Assembly (NCBI GenBank): GCA_016932675.1
Contig: JAFGCK010000110.1
Span: forward strand, 1-40,990
Source of the DNA: Methanosarcinaceae archaeon
GTDB taxonomy: Archaea; Halobacteriota; Methanosarcinia; Methanosarcinales; Methanosarcinaceae
Length of the DNA stretch: 40,990 nucleotides
Reading direction: 5' to 3'
Each line of letters begins with the position of its first letter. The stretch's first letter is position 1. The translations under genes were made by a program, and so were the position numbers. The notes beneath the pieces are model-generated. The model was not told where the DNA came from and did no database searches. It was given only the letters and a program-made list of their open reading frames with translations. This document shows, in pieces, positions 7,803 through 16,817 of the stretch.

Positions 7803-8638
7803 TATTCATCAGCTCCCAGTGTGACGGATGCGTGACGGTTGGCCCAGCACTGGATGTTCACTGCAACGGGAAGAGAGGCTGTGTGGCAGAAGGCCTTTTT
7901 CACATGTACTGCAAGGGCGGTGGTATCTCCTCCAAGCCCCATGGGTCCGATGCCAAGGGAATTGATGTCGTCAAGTATGCTTCTTTCAAAATCGTCCATA
8001 TCATCCGTATCTTCCAGCAGGGCCGATTTGGCAAGCCTTGCTGCCTTATCGAAGGATCCGCCAATGCCCACACCAACAATGATCGGCGGGCATGGCTTCC
8101 CACCGGCCTTCAGCACGGTTTCAAGAATGAAACGCCTGATGTCTTCTGTTTCCGTGGGATTGAGCATTCTAAGGGCACTCATGTTCTCAGAGCCTGCTCC
8201 TTTCGGGGCAACTGTTATCCTGATGTTTTTCCCGTCCATGAACTCGTACCTGATGTCCGGTATCCCCTCCCCGGTATTGTCCCCGCTGTTATGGCGGTCC
8301 AGGGGGTCTACAGCATTGGGGCGCAGGGGAATGGATCCTGTTGCCTGCCTTACCCCTTCCACTATTGCGTCCTCCAGGTTGAAATCAATCCTTGTCTCCC
8401 TTCCGATCTCAACAAAAAAGACGAGTATGCCGGTATCCTGGCACATGGGTATACCGTTCCTAGCTGCAATATCTATGTTCCTGAGTATGCTTTCCAGCTG
8501 CGCCCTTGCAACAGGCGAGGATTCCCTCTGCTTTGCAGCTTCAAGGGAATCCACGACATCCCGGGGAAGGACGGTCTCGGCACTTTTCAATATGTCCATG
8601 GTAGCAGCGACAACATCATCATAGGAAATATCAGACAA
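7802..8638 (-). CDS. fumA: Fumarate hydratase class I, alpha subunit
   Basis: This 278-residue N-terminal subunit carries the [4Fe-4S] cluster of the class I fumarase. Candidate cluster cysteines lie in MCQDTG, GKPCPP and the C-terminal FCHTASLPVAVNIQCWANRH. GDNTGEGIPDI and APKGAGSENMSAL are strongly conserved family segments. The start is TTG at 8638, supported by a ribosome-binding site, AGGTGATCC, that is a full-length complement of the archaeal 16S 3' end just upstream. The gene is first in a two-gene operon with the beta subunit. Confidence 0.92.
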   Translation of the reverse strand: MSDISYDDVVAATMDILKSAETVLPRDVVDSLEAAKQRESSPVARAQLESILRNIDIAARNGIPMCQDTGILVFFVEIGRETRIDFNLEDAIVEGVRQATGSIPLRPNAVDPLDRHNSGDNTGEGIPDIRYEFMDGKNIRITVAPKGAGSENMSALRMLNPTETEDIRRFILETVLKAGGKPCPPIIVGVGIGGSFDKAARLAKSALLEDTDDMDDFERSILDDINSLGIGPMGLGGDTTALAVHVKKAFCHTASLPVAVNIQCWANRHASVTLGADE

Positions 8639-8641
8639 AAA

Positions 8642-8650
8642 GGATCACCT
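8642..8650 (-). promoter_or_regulatory. Full-length Shine-Dalgarno site that fixes the TTG start of fumarase alpha
   Basis: On the minus strand AGGTGATCC lies a few bases before TTG 8638. It is a nine-base match to the 16S anti-SD (GGATCACCT), unusually strong for this window, and may compensate for the weak TTG codon. Confidence 0.8.
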
Positions 8651-9092
8651 TTGGATATTCAGCGCAGGATACGGTTTTGAGGTCCTGCATACCTGAGTGG
8701 GCGTATTCGGGTATTCTGTCATTTCAGGGTAGTAGGGTCTTATGTTATTTATTTAGATGCTATTGTTGTAACGGATAGTTACAGAGGCCTCTATGAACTG
8801 TAGTTCGATCAAAAACATATAGCTATACTGTATTATTGTCACAGGGCCTTTGTAGGGACGATCTGACCAAATATACTTCGCCTTATATGGAAAATGTAAA
8901 AGGACTCAGGCAGTTTGCTTTCAGCCTGTCACAGATCATGCGGGCCGGGTGTGTGTACGGATCTTTTAATGATGCAGGATGCCTGGCACCGTTACCATGA
9001 CATAGTTCTCTGCAAGATAAGTGACTTTAAAAATGAAGTTATATTTTCCGATATAAAAAATGTACCGTAATTCAGGTAAACTATTATAAAAA
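8651..9092. other. Intergenic region upstream of fumarase and downstream of tRNA-Leu
   Basis: No gene is supported. The fumarase promoter should lie here: AAATAAATA on the minus strand near 8743-8753 is a plausible TATA element giving a leader of about 80 nt. A 10-bp palindrome AGAGGCCTCT (8783-8792) sits in a longer imperfect inverted repeat (about 8776-8800). A minus-strand open frame across 8966-9295 runs through the tRNA and is not a gene. Confidence 0.5.
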
Positions 9093-9178
9093 TGGTGCGG
9101 GAGAAGGGATTCGAACCCCCGAACGCCTGCGCGAGCAGATCTTGAGTCTGCCACCGTTGACCGCTTGGTTACTCCCGC
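9093..9178 (-). tRNA. tRNA-Leu (anticodon CAA)
   Basis: The minus strand folds as a class II tRNA. The acceptor stem GCGGGAG pairs with CTCCCGC, discriminator A73 is followed by an encoded CCA (9093-9095), and the T arm carries GGTTCGAATCC. The anticodon stem GCAGA/TCTGC encloses loop CTCAAGA, so the anticodon is CAA, reading UUG leucine codons. The long variable arm and A73 fit leucine rather than serine. I see no intron. A TATA-like TTTATAATAAATA on the minus strand (about 9209-9222) lies about 37 bp upstream and is the likely promoter. Confidence 0.95.
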
Positions 9179-9591
9179 AGATGAATATTCCGGTCCCTCT
9201 ACAGCGGTATTTATTATAAATCTATCTGTTACCGGTATCTGGTATTGCTGGTCCGTATCACTGTCAATTGCAGGGCCGTGCATATATGGATGCAAAGAAT
9301 GAAATTGCTTTTGAAGTCCTGCATGCTTTATTTTTTGTATTTCATGGACAATTTATCTGATGACCGCAATGGATCTGAGTTTCTTTTGGACACTTTGTTC
9401 TTTGTGAAGCCGGTCAGGTCGTGTAAATTTAAAAACGTATTTTCTTTTCAGTATTTTTATTACTGAAGAAAATTCACTAACGATCAGGTTAAATATCTGT
9501 TTTTCAATATTATTTATTATACAGATCGGTCCCTGACCGGGTCAGTAATCATGATTAAGATGCTGGGGGTAATTTTATCAGAAGGAGCAGA
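9179..9591. other. Intergenic region with GGTCAGG-type motifs before the small wHTH gene
   Basis: An open frame at 9245-9466 has no ribosome site, an implausible aromatic/Cys-rich composition and no recognisable domain; I do not call it. The region holds the tRNA promoter on one side and, on the other, TTTATTATAC (about 9512-9521) as a TATA element for the wHTH gene. Short related motifs occur at about 9412 (GGTCAGG), 9483 (ATCAGG) and in the palindrome at 9533-9545. Confidence 0.45.
9533..9545. promoter_or_regulatory. Palindrome CTGACCGGGTCAG over the predicted transcription start of the wHTH gene
   Basis: This is a perfect 13-bp inverted repeat (six-base arms around a central G), about 20-25 bp downstream of a TATA-like element. 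That is where a bound repressor would block initiation. The next gene encodes a winged-helix protein, so autoregulation is an obvious guess, but it is only a guess. Confidence 0.45.
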
Positions 9592-9804
9592 TTGGATATT
9601 ACGCTTGCTATTCTAAAGATCGCTATGAATGGCGCTAAAAAGACTCAGATCGTCTATGGGGCGAACCTGAATTCAACAATAGCCAACAAATATCTTGAAA
9701 GACTGGAGGGCGATCAGCTGATCGAACAAAGGGGCAATATGTTCATTACCACCGACAAGGGGCGCGTATATAAGGACCTGGCCAGCGAGCTGGTTGTCGG
9801 CTAG
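9592..9804 (+). CDS. Small winged-helix DNA-binding protein (HTH_45/ArnR1-like)
   Basis: This protein of about 70 residues consists of a single winged helix. Its helix 2/recognition-helix region is KKTQIVYGANLNSTIANKYLERL, followed by the wing GNMFITTDKGRVY. Such small wHTH proteins are common in methanogens and are presumed transcription regulators. The start is uncertain. TTG 9592 follows AAGGAG by 4 nt. However, the frame is open upstream to 9559, and upstream codons read IRRSR, which resembles the usual start of this family (Met-Arg/Lys-Arg-Ser-Arg, from memory); there ATC 9577 stands where Met would be, with GGGGGT 6 nt before it. The target is unknown. Confidence 0.7.
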   Translation: MDITLAILKIAMNGAKKTQIVYGANLNSTIANKYLERLEGDQLIEQRGNMFITTDKGRVYKDLASELVVG

Positions 9805-9841
9805 CTGCCAGACCATATCTCATTACGTTCCGGGTACCAGC

Positions 9842-10303
9842 TCATATAAGTCCCAGCATATCCGACAGTTTAAGCATGACATTTACCACCTGGAATTTGA
9901 TGTTACCAACAAAACCCACAGGCTCAATAACGATGTCCCCTTTTTCCATTGCTTCGTAGAATACCGTCATCGGTTCACCTGATGAGAGCAACTGGTCTAC
10001 AGCACTCTCTTTTGCAGTTACTGTCACTGTAGCTCCTATGTCCTCCTCTGGGCCGAACTCTTCGAATGTTGTGATGATTGCATCCTCTGTGACCGCATTG
10101 ATGTGAAGCTCTGAACCATCGTTCATCTCTATCAGAAGATGGATAAGCTCACCCCCAAGCATGCTCTTTAACAAAAAGGGTACATGGTCTGCATTTTCGT
10201 TGTATTCGGCCACTTTAAGGTCAAGTTCATTGAACGTGACAGCACTTGCAGGCTGCATGAATATCGCCAGCAAAAGTAAGAAAATAACTATTGCTTTTCT
10301 CAT
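9842..10303 (-). CDS. Secreted protein of unknown function
   Basis: This 153-residue protein begins with a clear signal peptide (charged MRK, hydrophobic core IVIFLLLLAIFMQ, then PASA as the likely cleavage site). The mature part is small, acidic and lacks cysteine; its last third, DIVIEPVGFVGNIKFQVVNVMLKLSDMLGLI, is hydrophobic and could be amphipathic or membrane-associated. I recognise no domain or family. It is transcribed alone and divergently from polC, from a TATA-rich stretch on the minus strand (about 10346-10360). It is probably a small cell-surface or pseudoperiplasmic protein. Confidence 0.7.
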   Translation of the reverse strand: MRKAIVIFLLLLAIFMQPASAVTFNELDLKVAEYNENADHVPFLLKSMLGGELIHLLIEMNDGSELHINAVTEDAIITTFEEFGPEEDIGATVTVTAKESAVDQLLSSGEPMTVFYEAMEKGDIVIEPVGFVGNIKFQVVNVMLKLSDMLGLI

Positions 10304-10387
10304 TTTATTCTTCCCGTATTATTCCATATCCAATCATGCATCAATGTATATATATTTATCAATTATATATTAAATAGTAATCTGTAA

Positions 10388-10397
10388 TTTTTATATC
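10388..10397 (+). promoter_or_regulatory. Predicted TATA box of polC
   Basis: TTTTTATATC, which would start transcription near 10420 and leave a leader of about 50 nt with a GAGGT ribosome site at 10462-10466. Position-based assignment. Confidence 0.4.
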
Positions 10398-10472
10398 ATA
10401 ACAATACTTTTTATCTCTGAACGCTTACATGCACAGATCAGGCGATCACAGATTCAACACAGAGGTTCTTAA

Positions 10473-13400
10473 GTGGGCGAGATAGTAGTTAGTGACTCAA
10501 TGAAGGCTTATTTTGAAAGTCTTGAGTCCAGACTGGGGCGGGAGATCGAAATAGCCAACAGGGCACGTTCAAAGGGCAGGGACCCAAAACCAGTGATAGA
10601 GATACCCCTTGCCAAGGATCTTGCAGACAGGGTTGAGAACCTGATCGGTGTCAAAGGGGTGGCTGAGCAGATCCGCAGGTTCGATGAGACAATGTCCCGT
10701 GAGGAAGGTGCCCTGGCCATCGGTAAAGCAGTAGCTGAAGGTGTTGTGGGTGAATTCCCTTCGAAGTCTGCTGCTATAGAGGCTGCGATCCGGGTTTCAG
10801 TTGCCATGCTTACAGAAGGTGTGGTGGCGGCCCCCATTGAAGGTATCGACCGCGTGGACATCGATAAGAACGACGACGGCACAGAATTCATAAGGATCTA
10901 TTACTCAGGTCCTATCCGCAGTGCAGGAGGCACGGCTCAGGCATTATCCGTACTTGTGGGAGATTATGTGAGGCGTGCAGTGGGCATTGACAGGTACAAG
11001 CCCCGCAGGGAAGAAGTTGAAAGGTATGTTGAGGAGATCCTTCTTTACAGGCGTGTGGCCACCCTGCAGTACACTCCTTCTGAAGCGGAGATCCGGCTCA
11101 TTGTTGAGAACTGTCCCATATGCCTGGACGGAGAACCCACCGAGGATGAAGAGGTGGAAGGTCACCGTAACCTGGAAAGGATACCGACCAACAGGATACG
11201 CGGTGGCATGGCTCTTGTACTTGCAGAAGGTCTTGCACTGAAGGCCCCGAAGATCCAGAAGCATGTCAGGAAATTGGAAATGGATGGCTGGGAATGGCTT
11301 GACAGTCTCATCTCCGGCTCAAAGAGCGGTGAAGGGGATCCCGGGGAAGAGTCAAAGGGCATCAAACCCAAGGATAAATACCTCGCAGACCTGATAGCAG
11401 GAAGGCCGGTGTTCTCCCACCCCATGCGCCCGGGCGGTTTCAGGCTCAGATACGGTCGCTCAAGGAACACTTCCTTTGCCGCAGCAGGGATCAGCCCTGC
11501 AAGCATGGTCCTGCTGGACAGCTTCATAGTGGCAGGCACCCAGCTAAAAGTCGAGCGCCCCGGTAAAGCGGCAGGTATGGCTCCGGTCGATTCCCTGGAA
11601 GGTCCCACCGTGCGGCTGATATCGGGAGATGTGATCAGGGTCGACGATGAGAAGCTTGCCATCAGGATACATCCGGAAGTTGAATATATTATAGACATAG
11701 GTGAGATACTGATCAACTATGGTGATTTCCTCGAGAATAATCATCCGCTTGTTCCTTCTTCTTACTGTTTTGAATGGTGGGTGCAGGAATACGAAGAACT
11801 GGTTCCCGGGGAAATAAGGGACGAATCCTTACTCAGGGATCCCACGCAGGAGGTCGCACTCGGCTTATGCGATGAGCATAATGTCCCTCTGCATCCCAAG
11901 TTCACGTATCTCTGGCATGACATCAGGACGGGGGAACTGGCGGCATTGTCTTCTTTCATTGCAGAGCTCGGCCATGTTGACAAAGAGCTTTCCTGTCTTA
12001 CAATTCCGTATGAGATAGCCCTTGAGAAGGGGATAAAGACCATACTTGAGAACCTTCTTGTGCAGCATTCTGTAAGGGAAAAAAAGATATCCATAGCAGA
12101 GCCCAGGCCACTGATCAGGTGTCTTGGATTGGATGATAGTCTTTCCAGAACATGGGATTCACTCCCATCGGAGGATATCCTTGAGTCTGTATGCAGGATA
12201 AGCGGCCTTAATGTCCGTGCACGCGCCCCCATCAGGATAGGTGCGAGGATGGGCCGCCCTGAGAAGTCCAACAAGAGAAAGATGTCCCCTGCGCCCCACG
12301 TGCTGTTCCCTATAGGGGAAACCGGTGGCAATACAAGGAAGATGGAATCTGCAGCCGGCTATAAGTCCTCCATGAATGGCAAAGTGGGTGTCATCCGCGT
12401 TGAGCTGGGAGAGCGTGTTTGCCCTTCCTGCGGAAAGGTAACGTATGAATATCGCTGTGATTGCGGAGAGTTCACTGTTCCGAGGTTATTCTGCCCAAGA
12501 TGCGGGATCTCTGTACAAAAAGAGGAATGCCCCAGGTGCGGGACAAAGACCACATGTGTGAAAATGCAGAACATAGACTTCAGGAGTATATACCAGAAGG
12601 CTTTCGAAAGGCTTGGCGAGAGGGACAACATCGAACTGAAGGGTGTCAAGCGCATGATGTCAAAGAACATGACACCCGAACCTCTTGAAAAGGGGATTCT
12701 CCGGGCAAAATATGAACTGTTCACTTTTAAGGATGGCACTGTAAGGTATGACATGTCTGATATTCCCCTGACGCATATACGACCTGATGAGCTCAGTGTG
12801 CCCGTTGTGAAACTGAAGGAGATCGGTTACACCGAAGATATCTATGGCGATCCTCTGGAGCGTGATGACCAGATCATCGGTCTTAAGGTGCAGGACCTTG
12901 TTGTCTCATATGACTGTGCTGAATACCTTTTGCGTACAATGCGCTACATTGACGACCTCCTTGTGAAATATTATGGTGATGAGCCATATTACAGGGCTGA
13001 GACCATTGACGACATGGTGGGGGCCATGCTGATGGGGCTGGCACCCCATACCTCCGCAGGGGTGCTTGGCAGGCTTGTAGGTTTTACCAAGGCATCTGTG
13101 GGTTATGCCCATCCGTTCTTCCATGCAGCGAAGAGACGTAACTGCGATGGGGATGAGGATTGTGTCATGCTTCTTCTGGACGGCCTGCTTAATTTCTCCC
13201 GTGATTACCTCCCCGAGAAGAGAGGTGGCAGGATGGATGCACCTCTTGTGCTTACAACAAGGATAGATCCGAATGAGGTCGACAAGGAGGCGCACAATAT
13301 CGATGTTTGTGATCATTATCCACTGGAGTTCTACAAAGCCACTCTTGAATATGCCAATCCCAAGGAGTTCGAGGACAAAATCGACCTTGTCAGCGGAAGG

Positions 13401-13895
13401 CTTGGAACTCCCCTCCAGTATGATAATTTCATGTTCACTCACCATACAACGGATATTGCTGCCGGTCCCCTGAACAGTGCCTATAAGACACTTGGAAGCA
13501 TGGTTGAAAAGATGGATGCACAGCTTGCACTTGCCGACAAGATACGTGCAGTGGACGCTTCCGATGTAGCGGAAAGGGTACTGGTGTCACACTTCCTTCC
13601 GGACATGTTCGGTAACCTGAGGGCATTTTCACGACAGAGTACGAGATGTCTGAAGTGTTCGGCCAAGTTCAGGCGACCGCCACTGACGGGTACCTGCCCC
13701 AGATGTGGTGGTAAGGTGATCCTTACAGTCCATGAGGGAGCTGTCAGGAAATATCTTGAGGTGTCCAGGTCAGTGGCCGAAAAATACAATGTTTCCAATT
13801 ATACCAGACAGAGGATAGATCTGATAGGCCTTGACATCAAGTCACTGTTCGAGAATGACAGGGCCAAGCAGATGGACCTGCTGGAATTCATGTGA
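10473..13895 (+). CDS. polC: DNA polymerase D (family D) large catalytic subunit DP2
   Basis: This 1140-residue DP2 subunit is the catalytic half of the euryarchaeal replicative polymerase PolD; its partner DP1 (exonuclease) is not in the window. Characteristic features are the N-terminal [18 protein letters not shown] motif, [14 protein letters not shown], a cysteine-rich zinc-binding stretch at about residues 650-690 (CPSCG, RCDCG, CPRCG, CPRCG), the catalytic NCDGDEDC at about 890-897 (metal-binding Asp residues of the two-barrel active site), and a C-terminal zinc ribbon CLKC...CPRCGG (about 1059-1084). The GTG start is supported by GAGGT 6 nt upstream. The length matches intein-free family members; I see no intein. 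The gene is monocistronic and convergent with mmp10. Confidence 0.96.
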   Translation: MGEIVVSDSMKAYFESLESRLGREIEIANRARSKGRDPKPVIEIPLAKDLADRVENLIGVKGVAEQIRRFDETMSREEGALAIGKAVAEGVVGEFPSKSAAIEAAIRVSVAMLTEGVVAAPIEGIDRVDIDKNDDGTEFIRIYYSGPIRSAGGTAQALSVLVGDYVRRAVGIDRYKPRREEVERYVEEILLYRRVATLQYTPSEAEIRLIVENCPICLDGEPTEDEEVEGHRNLERIPTNRIRGGMALVLAEGLALKAPKIQKHVRKLEMDGWEWLDSLISGSKSGEGDPGEESKGIKPKDKYLADLIAGRPVFSHPMRPGGFRLRYGRSRNTSFAAAGISPASMVLLDSFIVAGTQLKVERPGKAAGMAPVDSLEGPTVRLISGDVIRVDDEKLAIRIHPEVEYIIDIGEILINYGDFLENNHPLVPSSYCFEWWVQEYEELVPGEIRDESLLRDPTQEVALGLCDEHNVPLHPKFTYLWHDIRTGELAALSSFIAELGHVDKELSCLTIPYEIALEKGIKTILENLLVQHSVREKKISIAEPRPLIRCLGLDDSLSRTWDSLPSEDILESVCRISGLNVRARAPIRIGARMGRPEKSNKRKMSPAPHVLFPIGETGGNTRKMESAAGYKSSMNGKVGVIRVELGERVCPSCGKVTYEYRCDCGEFTVPRLFCPRCGISVQKEECPRCGTKTTCVKMQNIDFRSIYQKAFERLGERDNIELKGVKRMMSKNMTPEPLEKGILRAKYELFTFKDGTVRYDMSDIPLTHIRPDELSVPVVKLKEIGYTEDIYGDPLERDDQIIGLKVQDLVVSYDCAEYLLRTMRYIDDLLVKYYGDEPYYRAETIDDMVGAMLMGLAPHTSAGVLGRLVGFTKASVGYAHPFFHAAKRRNCDGDEDCVMLLLDGLLNFSRDYLPEKRGGRMDAPLVLTTRIDPNEVDKEAHNIDVCDHYPLEFYKATLEYANPKEFEDKIDLVSGRLGTPLQYDNFMFTHHTTDIAAGPLNSAYKTLGSMVEKMDAQLALADKIRAVDASDVAERVLVSHFLPDMFGNLRAFSRQSTRCLKCSAKFRRPPLTGTCPRCGGKVILTVHEGAVRKYLEVSRSVAEKYNVSNYTRQRIDLIGLDIKSLFENDRAKQMDLLEFM

Positions 13896-13912
13896 TATAA
13901 ATGCGGGCAGTT

Positions 13913-15145
13913 CTATCTGGGCGGGAGTCCGAATGCATTTATCTCGTGTATGAGCTCTGTGAACTGTTCGACCTCAAAATCGAGGACTTCCTTTTTTGTC
14001 ATGCCGATGGACATTTCCCCGTCATAGGAAAGCATATCGGGCCCTCTGCGAACGAACCTGTCAACTCCGTCACGTGAGAGCACTTTTTGCGCTTCAGGGT
14101 CATGGACAAAAGCCCTTCCGGGAATGATCACTGTTTCCTTTACACCGGAAAGGTCAAGTTCCTGCAGGTCCTCGATAGTGATAAGGCATCCAATGTCCTT
14201 GCCTGCGGGAACCACATTGACAGTGTTCCCGAGTTTTTCGAATATCATTGAGAGCCTGTCGGCTGCTGCCCTGCTTGTCAGCAGTGTTGCCTCTTTTGCG
14301 ACAGCCGGGAGTTGTGCAAGTGCTTCTTCTTCGTTCCTGATCGCAAAAGGCGAACCTATCAGTGGGTCCTCGAGAGGTGTTCCTGTGATCCTCATACTGT
14401 GCCTTCCGGCAGCTTCACGGACAATGTCGGCGAACTCTTCGATACTGTGACTCTCAATTCCTTCCATAACGGGTGCGTTGCCAAGTATAAGCCCTTCTTC
14501 GCGCTTGTTGGCAAAACGCATGAGTATTGCTCCTTTAGCACCCATAAGCTCAAGATCGTCAAGTGTCCTGGCCAGTTCTTCTCCATCGTTCACTCCGGGG
14601 ATCAATACAATTGCAGCGTAGACATCACAGTTTGCGCAAAACCCTTTCAGCACCTGAAGTGATGCCTCGGGTTCAGGGTCATTCATGTATCTGCCTCTGA
14701 TTTCCGGGTCCGTTGAAAAGACGGAGAATGATACCTCGGTCACACCGTAACTGATATAGAACTCAGCTTCGTCCCCTTCGGTGAAACCTTTTCCGCTTGT
14801 GTAGCCCAGATGAATTGGATAACCGAACTGGGAAAGGTTGGCAACCAGTGGCATAAGTTCCGGATAGCAGCTGATATCGCCCCCTCCGCTGACCGTTATC
14901 CTGTCAATGTTCGCAGGATCGTGGACGAGCTTCTGATAGGTTTCCTGGAACACGAACTGTGCGGGCTTGAAACCGGAATAGGCTTCCCTTACGCCTCTTG
15001 TGCAGTAGTCACAACCTTTCTTAAAGGGTAAACAGTATTTGCAACCAAATGGTGGAATTTCCCTGACTTTCCTGAAATAACAATAGGTGCAGAATCCCTT
15101 GCAGTCAATACCCGGATTCCCACCCACATCTGCAGTGATCTCCAT
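13913..15145 (-). CDS. mmp10: Methanogenesis marker 10: radical SAM methyltransferase of McrA arginine
   Basis: This 410-residue protein belongs to the Mmp10 family, the cobalamin-dependent radical SAM enzyme that installs the 5-C-(S)-methyl-arginine in the active site of methyl-coenzyme M reductase. The radical SAM cluster motif is CKGFCTYC (Cys15, Cys19, Cys22). A second Cys set follows at Cys35, Cys38, Cys45 and Cys48 (GCKYC, GCDYC), a hallmark of this family. [14 protein letters not shown] is the SAM-binding GGE-like strand. The gene lies directly upstream of, and divergent from, mcrBDCGA, whose McrA product has the target arginine (Arg286). AGGAAC precedes ATG 15145, and a minus-strand TATA-like AGTATAAG lies at about 15173-15180. 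Confidence 0.93.
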   Translation of the reverse strand: MEITADVGGNPGIDCKGFCTYCYFRKVREIPPFGCKYCLPFKKGCDYCTRGVREAYSGFKPAQFVFQETYQKLVHDPANIDRITVSGGGDISCYPELMPLVANLSQFGYPIHLGYTSGKGFTEGDEAEFYISYGVTEVSFSVFSTDPEIRGRYMNDPEPEASLQVLKGFCANCDVYAAIVLIPGVNDGEELARTLDDLELMGAKGAILMRFANKREEGLILGNAPVMEGIESHSIEEFADIVREAAGRHSMRITGTPLEDPLIGSPFAIRNEEEALAQLPAVAKEATLLTSRAAADRLSMIFEKLGNTVNVVPAGKDIGCLITIEDLQELDLSGVKETVIIPGRAFVHDPEAQKVLSRDGVDRFVRRGPDMLSYDGEMSIGMTKKEVLDFEVEQFTELIHEINAFGLPPR

Positions 15146-15310
15146 AATGTTCCTGTAGATAAGATATGTGTTACTTATACTTTTGCGGGGAATTGCATCA
15201 TACAGACAAAGATCAGGTATTTAAATCTATTTTTTATCGACATACGAAATTATTTTTTTGACAAAATTAATTCCGTGTCCGGCAGTTACGGAACATCAGG
15301 TCACATGATG

Positions 15311-15324
15311 CAAAAGGTTTAAAC
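15311..15324 (+). promoter_or_regulatory. Predicted mcr promoter (BRE-TATA) flanked by an inverted repeat
   Basis: AAAAGG followed by TTTAAAC resembles an archaeal BRE-TATA pair; transcription would start near 15347. ATGATG (15305-15310) and CATCAT (15324-15329) flank it symmetrically, so a dimeric protein bound there would cover the TATA box. Confidence 0.45.
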
Positions 15325-15458
15325 ATCATCATTACTTAATACTCCCGATAATTCCCACTGGAAAGTTTTGCGTACAGAATATATGATGTGGTACAGAGCG
15401 AATGCTTATCATTGGATTGATGTACGTTTCCAGAATGGGTGATTTCTGAATAGAAAAT

Positions 15459-15464
15459 AGGAGG
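15459..15464 (+). promoter_or_regulatory. Strong Shine-Dalgarno site of mcrB
   Basis: AGGAGG lies 9 nt before the GTG at 15474 and supports GTG as the start codon of mcrB, an otherwise weak codon for one of the most abundant proteins in the cell. Confidence 0.8.
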
Positions 15465-15473
15465 AAAATATAC

Positions 15474-16778
15474 GTGTCTGATAAAGTAGACATTTACGAC
15501 GACAGAGGTAAACTGTTGGAAAGTGGCGTTGACATTATGGATCTTGCGCCAACAAGAAATGCAGCGATTCAAAATATCATTAAAGATACAAAGCGAACCG
15601 TTGCTGTAAACCTCGGAGGTATTGAGAAAGCACTGAAGACCGGCGCAATGGGTGGAGCAAAAAAGCAGATCCTTGGCAGGGAACTTGACTACGATATTGT
15701 AGACAATTCCGGTGCTATCCGGGACTCAGTAGAAAAACTCGTAAGCGTAAGCGAAGGCGACGACACCAATGTAAAGGAACTTGGTGGCGGAAAGCAGCTG
15801 CTCGTCCAGATCCCAAGTCTCAGGACAATGGTCGGTGCTGACTACGTATCCGCAAGTACCGTAACCGGTGCAGCAGTTGTCCAGACAATTATTGATATGT
15901 TCAACACTGACATGTTCGATGCACCTATTGTAAAGTCCGCTGTATGGGGAAGTTATCCGCAGACAATGGACATGAAAGGTGGAAACATCGCATCCATTCT
16001 CAGTATCCCACAGAACAACGAAGGTCTTGGATATTCCCTGAGGAACATCACAACAAACCACATAGCAGCGATCACCGGCAGGAAGGCAATGAATGCAGCA
16101 GCACTTTCAGCGATCTTCGAGCAGGTAGGTATGTACGAGATGGGTAATGCTGTTGGCCCATTCGAGAGGCACCAGTTACTTGGTTTTGCATACCAGGGTC
16201 TTAACGCTAACAACTTCGTCTATGACATCGTAAAAGAGAACGGTAAGGACGGTACTATCGGTACTGTTGTCCAGTCCACAGTGGACCGGGCTCTTGAAGC
16301 TGGTATAATCTCCGTTGACAAGACAGCACCATCCGGCTACAAGTTCTACAAGGCGAACGATGTCTCCATGTGGAATGCATGTGCGGCTGTCGGTCAGCTT
16401 GCAGCAACCATGGTCAACTGTGGTGCAGGCAGGGCAGCCCAGAACGTATCATCAACCATTCTCTACTTCAATGACATCCTTGAGAAGGAAACAGGTCTTC
16501 CAGGCTGTGACATGGGCAGGGCACAGGGTACTGCAGTAGGATTCTCATTCTTCAGCCACTCTATCTATGGTGGCGGCGGACCTGGTATCTTCAATGGTAA
16601 CCACGTTGTGACCAGGCACTCCAGAGGTTTCGCAATTCCCTGTGTATGTGCAGCATGTTCACTTGATGCCGGTACACAGATGTTCTCGATCGAGAAGACA
16701 TCGGCACTTGTCGGTAACGTATTCGGATCTATCCCGGAGTTCAAGGAGCCGATCAAAGCAGTGGCAGGAGCTCTCTAA
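15474..16778 (+). CDS. mcrB: Methyl-coenzyme M reductase beta subunit
   Basis: This 434-residue beta subunit of MCR, the nickel-F430 enzyme releasing methane from methyl-CoM and coenzyme B, is the first gene of the operon. Near the C-terminus, SFFSHSIYGGGGPGIFNGNHVVTRHSRG supplies active-site residues equivalent to Phe361, Tyr367 and His379 of Methanothermobacter (here Phe359, Tyr365, His377), which line the coenzyme M/coenzyme B channel. GTG start with AGGAGG upstream. Codon use is strongly biased (AAG, AAC, GTA and similar choices), unlike neighbouring genes, as expected for very high expression. Confidence 0.98.
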   Translation: MSDKVDIYDDRGKLLESGVDIMDLAPTRNAAIQNIIKDTKRTVAVNLGGIEKALKTGAMGGAKKQILGRELDYDIVDNSGAIRDSVEKLVSVSEGDDTNVKELGGGKQLLVQIPSLRTMVGADYVSASTVTGAAVVQTIIDMFNTDMFDAPIVKSAVWGSYPQTMDMKGGNIASILSIPQNNEGLGYSLRNITTNHIAAITGRKAMNAAALSAIFEQVGMYEMGNAVGPFERHQLLGFAYQGLNANNFVYDIVKENGKDGTIGTVVQSTVDRALEAGIISVDKTAPSGYKFYKANDVSMWNACAAVGQLAATMVNCGAGRAAQNVSSTILYFNDILEKETGLPGCDMGRAQGTAVGFSFFSHSIYGGGGPGIFNGNHVVTRHSRGFAIPCVCAACSLDAGTQMFSIEKTSALVGNVFGSIPEFKEPIKAVAGAL

Positions 16779-16817
16779 GACAGAAAACCCTCCTAAAATA
16801 TCACAAGGTAATTACAA

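Larger units (their letters stand above)
15146..15473. other. Divergent mmp10-mcr regulatory region and long mcr leader
   Basis: This 328-bp stretch has no gene. It holds the minus-strand mmp10 promoter (about 15173-15180), an inverted repeat TTCCGT/ACGGAA (15271-15276 and 15288-15293), the mcr BRE/TATA element and then an mcr leader of roughly 125 nt ending in the AGGAGG site. The T-rich section around 15227-15260 resembles no known RNA. A structured leader is possible but I could not fold it. Confidence 0.6.

Noticed and set aside
7832-8680. 282-codon open frame on the plus strand opposite fumarase alpha
   Set aside because: It is the antisense shadow of a well-supported enzyme gene, with Cys/His-rich unnatural composition and no ribosome site.
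8966-9295. 109-codon minus-strand open frame across the tRNA
   Set aside because: It runs through the tRNA-Leu gene and has no domain or ribosome site.
9245-9466. 73-codon open frame in the intergenic region
   Set aside because: Aromatic- and Cys-rich random-looking sequence, no SD, no recognisable family.
10473-13895. Intein in DNA polymerase D large subunit
   Set aside because: The conserved NCDGDED region is uninterrupted and total length matches intein-free DP2.
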